Of a DNA stretch of 64,000 nucleotides, positions 60,116-64,000 are shown one piece after another. A model generated the notes under the pieces. That model was not told the origin of the DNA, did no database searches, and saw nothing but the letters and a program-made list of their open reading frames with translations. The translations under genes were made by a program, and so were the position numbers. Each line of letters opens with the position of its first letter. Positions within the stretch are counted from its first letter, which is position 1. This stretch comes from Lactiplantibacillus songbeiensis. Its GTDB lineage: Bacteria > Bacillota > Bacilli > Lactobacillales > Lactobacillaceae. Location of the stretch: the NCBI RefSeq assembly GCF_005405125.1, contig NZ_BJDL01000001.1, positions 1 to 64,000 on the forward strand. Reading direction: 5' to 3'.

Positions 60116-61498
60116 TTACATATTTTCGGGTTCATGTGGTAATTTCTTCCAATAGTCCGGCTTGTTCGTCTGCCGAGCCCGGGCAATCGCCATATCGTGG
60201 ACCTTCACATCATCGGTGATGGTTGAGCCAGCCGCGATGAAGGAATGATCCGCCACATCGACTGGTGCCACAATGTTAGAATTACTCCCAACAAAGGCAG
60301 AGTCACCAACATTCGTATGATGCTTATTGACACCATCGTAGTTGACAAAGACAACCCCACAACCAACGTTGATGTCTTTACCTAACGTGGCATTCCCTAC
60401 GTAAGTTAAATGACCAACCTTCGTCCGATCGCCAATCTTAGCCTTCTTGATTTCGACAAAGTTGCCCAAGTGGACATGTTCACCAATCTCAGCTTCTGGC
60501 CGCAAATGACTGTATGGGCCGATATTGCTATCAGCATGCATAATTGAGTCTTCCAAAAATGATGACGTCACCGTGACACGATCTTCAATCGTCATATCAT
60601 GAATTTCAGAATGCGCACCGATAAAGCAATCTTCACCAATCGTCGTGTTGCCTTTAATCAAAACACCAGGTTCGATAATCGTATCGGCACCAATCTTAAT
60701 GCCAGCATCGATATACGTATCATCTGGGTTAATAATGGACACGCCATTTTCCATGTGGTGTTCATTGATCCGCTTTTGCATCACTTTAGTGGCTTGCGCC
60801 AAAGCTGCCCGCGTGTTAACACCCATTGATTCATCGAAATCTGACATTTGATAAGCCGCCACAATATCGCCTTGTTCCTTCATGATTTCAATCACGTCGG
60901 TCAAGTAATATTCACCTTGCGCATTATCGTTGGTAACTTGATGTAATGCCGCAAACAATGCTTGGTTATCAAAACAATAAACCCCGGTGTTAATTTCGTG
61001 GATTTCTTGTTCTTCTTTTGTCGCGTCTTTTTGTTCAACAATCTTTTCAACGATCCCTAAATGATTCCGAACGATGCGGCCATAGCCTTGTGGGTCTGGC
61101 GCATTGGAGGTCAAAATCGTGCCGGCCGCTTTTTTAGCTTGATGATATTCAAATAATTCTTCTAACGTTTCCGCGCGGAACAAGGGGGTATCACCACTAA
61201 TGATTAAGGTCATCCCATCCTTATCCTTCAATAGAGGTTCAGCTTGCAAAACAGCATGGCCGGTCCCTAATTGTTCAGTTTGTTCCGCATATTTGGTCCG
61301 GTCGCCAAGCGCTTGTTCAACGTCTTTGGCACCATGGCCCACAATCGTCACGATGTTATCCATCGAAACGGCTTCAACTTGGGTCAACACGTGGTCGACC
61401 ATCGATTTGCCGCATACTTGATGCAGCACTTTGACTAACTTGGATTTCATCCGCGTCCCTTTACCAGCGGCGAGGATAATTGCATTTTTGGTTGTCAT
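60116..61498 (-). CDS. glmU: Bifunctional UDP-GlcNAc pyrophosphorylase/glucosamine-1-P acetyltransferase
   Basis: Makes UDP-GlcNAc, the substrate of MurA in this window. The 460-aa protein has an N-terminal uridylyltransferase domain ([20 protein letters not shown], 8-27) and a left-handed beta-helix acetyltransferase domain from about 250 on, with hexapeptide repeats and the acetyl-CoA-region [16 protein letters not shown]. The ATG follows AAGGAG. It lies 119 bp after purR in the same direction. Confidence 0.97.
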   Translation of the reverse strand: MTTKNAIILAAGKGTRMKSKLVKVLHQVCGKSMVDHVLTQVEAVSMDNIVTIVGHGAKDVEQALGDRTKYAEQTEQLGTGHAVLQAEPLLKDKDGMTLIISGDTPLFRAETLEELFEYHQAKKAAGTILTSNAPDPQGYGRIVRNHLGIVEKIVEQKDATKEEQEIHEINTGVYCFDNQALFAALHQVTNDNAQGEYYLTDVIEIMKEQGDIVAAYQMSDFDESMGVNTRAALAQATKVMQKRINEHHMENGVSIINPDDTYIDAGIKIGADTIIEPGVLIKGNTTIGEDCFIGAHSEIHDMTIEDRVTVTSSFLEDSIMHADSNIGPYSHLRPEAEIGEHVHLGNFVEIKKAKIGDRTKVGHLTYVGNATLGKDINVGCGVVFVNYDGVNKHHTNVGDSAFVGSNSNIVAPVDVADHSFIAAGSTITDDVKVHDMAIARARQTNKPDYWKKLPHEPENM

Positions 61499-61617
61499 AA
61501 CAAATAAAGCTCCTTAGTCTTCAGATAACTCAATGATACCAAAGATTGATCTAATTGTCGCCGGTCTTTAGTAGCATTGGCTTGACATGTGTCCAAAGAC
61601 AATCTTAAACCTGCACC

Positions 61618-62460
61618 CTACTTTTGGTCTTCCGCCCCGAAGACCTTTTCTAAGTAGTTACCGGGAATCACTTTAATGGCTTTTTCGTTGTCATTAACGT
61701 TGGTGACTCGCAATAATGACGTGTAATCATCGATCAATCGATTACCCGTAAAAGCCGCTTCTGCGAAAACGGTGATGCCGATTAAGTTCGCATCGAATTC
61801 TTCGATTAACGTCTTCATCCCGTTAATCGTCCCGCCGCCCTTCATGAAGTCATCGACAATCAAGACATTGGCGCCTTCTTGTAAGCTACGCTTGGATAAT
61901 TCCATCTTCTTAATCCGTTCAGAAGACCCGGATACATAGTTCACACTAACCGTGGACCCTTCCGTAATCTTAGAATCGTTCCGAACGATCACAAATGGCA
62001 CGTTTAAGTAAGTTGCCACGCTTTGGGCAATCGGAATCCCTTTAGTCGCCACCGTCATAACAGCATCGATCTTTTGGTTCAAGTATTGTGTCGCAATCAC
62101 CCGGCCGACTTGCCGTAAGATTTCTGGTTGGCCCAAAATATCTGATAAATAAACGTAGCCACCTGGCAAGACCCGGCTTTTGTCGGCTACTAGATCCGTC
62201 ATCTTATCAATGAAAGTTTGTGCTTCTTCTTTTAAAATATACGGAATGAACCGCGCCCCACCAGCCGCGCCGGGAATCGTTTCTAAGATCCCCGTCCCAC
62301 GCATCTGGAAGGTCCGCTTGAGAATCGTCAAATCTTCACTAATGGAAGATTTCGCTGATTCGTAGCGTTCCGCAAAGAACGTCAATGAAACTAATGTATG
62401 GGGCCGTTCTAATAAATAGCGCGTCATATCAATTAAACGTTCGCTTCTACGTACTTTCAT
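61618..62460 (-). CDS. purR: Purine operon regulator PurR
   Basis: A Firmicutes PurR that controls purine genes in response to PRPP. The 280-aa protein has an N-terminal winged helix (RSERLIDMTRYLLERPHTLV) and a C-terminal phosphoribosyltransferase-like domain with the PRPP loop VLIVDDFMKGGGTING. The fold is used for binding, not catalysis. In Bacillus it represses and in Lactococcus it activates, and the direction here is unknown. The ATG follows GAGGTGG. A PurBox-like site lies in its promoter. Confidence 0.95.
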   Translation of the reverse strand: MKVRRSERLIDMTRYLLERPHTLVSLTFFAERYESAKSSISEDLTILKRTFQMRGTGILETIPGAAGGARFIPYILKEEAQTFIDKMTDLVADKSRVLPGGYVYLSDILGQPEILRQVGRVIATQYLNQKIDAVMTVATKGIPIAQSVATYLNVPFVIVRNDSKITEGSTVSVNYVSGSSERIKKMELSKRSLQEGANVLIVDDFMKGGGTINGMKTLIEEFDANLIGITVFAEAAFTGNRLIDDYTSLLRVTNVNDNEKAIKVIPGNYLEKVFGAEDQK

Positions 62461-62504
62461 GTTTCCACCTCAACCTAAATCATCTTTTTTAAAGTCTATG
62501 CAAA

Positions 62505-62530
62505 ATGATAACACAAACGTTCGGGAATTA
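62505..62530 (-). promoter_or_regulatory. purR promoter with PurBox-like site
   Basis: The minus strand has -10 TATCAT (62505-62510). Just upstream, TAATTCCCGAACGTT (62517-62531) contains the CCGAAC core of the PurBox (AWWWCCGAACWWT). No good -35 is seen. The second, oppositely directed PurBox usual in Bacillus is not clear, so autoregulation is only suggested. Confidence 0.4.
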
Positions 62531-62634
62531 GCTAGGCTTTCATTATTTTTTTCCAAAACAATCGGAATTTCTTAATAATTTCGCTTTAAAAAAGACTTTC
62601 ACGGAATATTCACCCGGAATTTATGAACAATCAC

Positions 62635-62664
62635 AAAAAAGAGCTAGTCAGCCGACTAGCCCAA
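62635..62664 (-). terminator. Terminator of the metal ABC transporter operon
   Basis: Read leftward, GGGCTAGTC-GGCT-GACTAGCTC followed by six T, just after the permease stop. Confidence 0.9.
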
Positions 62665-62668
62665 TGCC

Positions 62669-63466
62669 TTAACTACCAACGTGTAACCGTTGATACCCTA
62701 AGGCCGTAAAATAAAAGACACATTCAATCGCAGCAATAAAGAAACTGACCGGTAAATTGGTCACATACCCCAAATACAGGCCCAACCACACGCCGACGAT
62801 GGCAAATAAAATCGAGACACCAATCATCTTGCTGACGGTGTGAACAAAGTAACGTGCCGCCGCGGCTGGCAACGTTAATAGGATAAAAATCAACAATGAC
62901 CCAACAATCTGGGCCGCCACACTGACACTCATTGCGACTAGCACCAAGAAGACCACTGAAATCGCAGTCGTCCATAAGCCACTCACCCGTGCACCAATCG
63001 CATCGAATGAATCAAACTTTAAAGGCCGGTACAACGCCAACATCACGAGTAAGACAATCCCTGATAAGACAGCCACCCGTAACACATCACCAGCCGCAAT
63101 TCCAATCACGCTCCCAAATAAAATGCTGGTCGCATAACTCGACGTTTGATTTGATAAGGATAAAAATAAAATCCCTAATCCAATAAATAACGCCGAAATT
63201 GCAGAGATTGAAGCTTCGCGGCGGGACTGTTTGACACTCATCTGCCCGACAATCACTGAACTGATCACCGTAAAGATCAACATCCCGGATAAGGCAGTCC
63301 AGCCCATAAAGATCCCGAAAGCTGCCCCGGCAAAGCCAATCTCTGACAAGGTATGGGTCAAGAAAGATAAGTTCCGGGCAATGACGAAGACGCCAATCGT
63401 GCCGCAAATAATGGCAATAAACGTCCCGGCCAAATACGCATTGCGCATAAACGCTAAACTAAACAT
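62669..63466 (-). CDS. Metal (Zn/Mn) ABC transporter permease
   Basis: A 265-aa protein with about eight membrane helices of the ABC-3 family (ZnuB/MntB/TroC). The N-terminal FMRNAYLAGTFIAIICG and the GIAAGDVLR/SFDAIGARVSG segments are typical. It forms the membrane channel for zinc, manganese or iron. Which metal cannot be read. The ATG lies inside the end of the ATPase gene (8-bp overlap), with the AAGGAGG site also inside it, so the two are translationally coupled. Confidence 0.92.
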   Translation of the reverse strand: MFSLAFMRNAYLAGTFIAIICGTIGVFVIARNLSFLTHTLSEIGFAGAAFGIFMGWTALSGMLIFTVISSVIVGQMSVKQSRREASISAISALFIGLGILFLSLSNQTSSYATSILFGSVIGIAAGDVLRVAVLSGIVLLVMLALYRPLKFDSFDAIGARVSGLWTTAISVVFLVLVAMSVSVAAQIVGSLLIFILLTLPAAAARYFVHTVSKMIGVSILFAIVGVWLGLYLGYVTNLPVSFFIAAIECVFYFTALGYQRLHVGS

Positions 63467-64000
63467 CGGAAACCTCCTTCAATTGTTCAACCGACATTCC
63501 TGCCATCGCCCCAAATTCCTGTTGACCGGGTCGCAACGCTAAATAATGTTTGGCGTATTGCTTAGCTAACGGTAAATCGTGGGTAATAAATAACACGGTG
63601 ATATGACTCGTCTGGTTGAGATTCTGAACAAGGTCTAATAATTCATATTTCATTTCATTATCTAAGCTGGCCGTGGATTCATCCAAGATCAATAATTGGG
63701 GGGCTTGGACAATCGCTTGGGCCAAGTATGCCCGTTGCTTTTCCCCGCCGGATGCCATTCCTAACGGCCGCTGTTTGATTTTCTTAACATTGGTCACACG
63801 TAATGCCGTATCGACTTGGCGGTGTTCAGCTTTCGAAAGCCACGGTCGCCAACCACGCATATTTAAGCTAACAAAATCTTCAATAGTTAACGGATATTCT
63901 TGGTCTAAATTTCGAAATTGTGGCACGTAGCCAACTTTAATCGCTTTTTTACTTGGAAAATACTTGATTTGACCACTCGTTGGTTTGAGCATCCCCAGCA
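63459..64000 (-). CDS. Metal ABC transporter ATP-binding protein (partial, N-terminus beyond window)
   Basis: The C-terminal 180 or so residues of an ABC ATPase of the ZnuC/MntA type. Visible are the Q-loop (VGYVPQFR), the ABC signature MASGGEKQRAYLAQ, Walker B LLILDESTASLD and the H-loop LFITHDLPL. Walker A lies beyond base 64000, and the frame stays open to the edge (...LLGMLKPTSGQI), so the gene starts outside. With the permease it forms an operon. A substrate-binding lipoprotein may lie further upstream or elsewhere. Confidence 0.92.
   Translation of the reverse strand, partial: LGMLKPTSGQIKYFPSKKAIKVGYVPQFRNLDQEYPLTIEDFVSLNMRGWRPWLSKAEHRQVDTALRVTNVKKIKQRPLGMASGGEKQRAYLAQAIVQAPQLLILDESTASLDNEMKYELLDLVQNLNQTSHITVLFITHDLPLAKQYAKHYLALRPGQQEFGAMAGMSVEQLKEVSDV

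Overview
The window is chromosomal housekeeping DNA from a lactic acid bacterium of the Lactiplantibacillus (Lactobacillus plantarum) group. Supporting this are an L-lactate dehydrogenase that starts [16 protein letters not shown] and uses a TTG start codon, the gene order lysS-dus-hslO-ftsH-hpt-tilS-S1-divIC-rqcP-flippase-mfd-pth next to ldhL1, the adjacent argCJBDF/carAB divergon, and AGGAGG-type ribosome binding sites. Several proteins seem to differ from the L. plantarum/L. pentosus versions I remember, so a sister species is likely. I could not run an alignment to test this. I see no transposase, prophage, plasmid function or CRISPR array.

Layout. 1-631: leader and tandem promoters of a leftward rRNA operon whose 16S gene lies beyond base 1. 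632-16434: a leftward information-processing, stress and cell-division cluster (lysS, dus, hslO, ftsH, hpt, tilS, S1-domain gene, divIC, rqcP, flippase, mfd, pth). 16724-20574: rightward ldhL, an L,D-transpeptidase and a c-di-AMP-binding-type CBS protein. 20624-21130: a queuosine-precursor transporter under a preQ1 riboswitch. 21659-31249: the arginine divergon, with argC-J-B-D-F leftward and carA-carB rightward around a control region with ARG-box-like dyads. 31550-43351: leftward mazF-type toxin, alr, acpS, DEAD-box helicase, PadR/MFS pair, murF, an unknown gene, htpX-lemA and a sortase. 43810-52092: a release-factor-like protein, an acetyltransferase, rpmE2, rho, murA, pyrG, rpoE and a DUF1934 protein. 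52944-55942: lipL, an HD phosphohydrolase and a HAD phosphatase. 56021-64000: a lipoprotein, a YdcF-like membrane protein, prs, glmU, purR and the end of a metal ABC transporter operon.

The genes cover cell-wall supply (alr, murF, murA, glmU, flippase, L,D-transpeptidase, sortase, divIC), nucleotide supply (prs, hpt, pyrG, purR, carAB), translation and RNA quality control (lysS, tilS, dus, pth, rqcP, rho, rpoE, cshA, rpmE2) and stress proteolysis (ftsH, hslO, htpX). Readable control sites include a CtsR box in the ftsH promoter, a preQ1-I riboswitch on queT, a GGGC-start pyrG attenuator, a PadR-type operator, a PurBox-like site at purR and ARG-box-like sites.

The most unusual signal is a family of 150-185 bp intergenic elements. 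There are three related subtypes (A, B, C) plus a separate type D, and stems keep pairing while their sequences change between copies. Five intergenic regions each hold two copies in the same facing arrangement, and one further site looks like such a pair collapsed by deletion. This family is the best candidate for an undescribed system. A second notable point is that the only MurA here has Asp instead of the catalytic, fosfomycin-reactive Cys.
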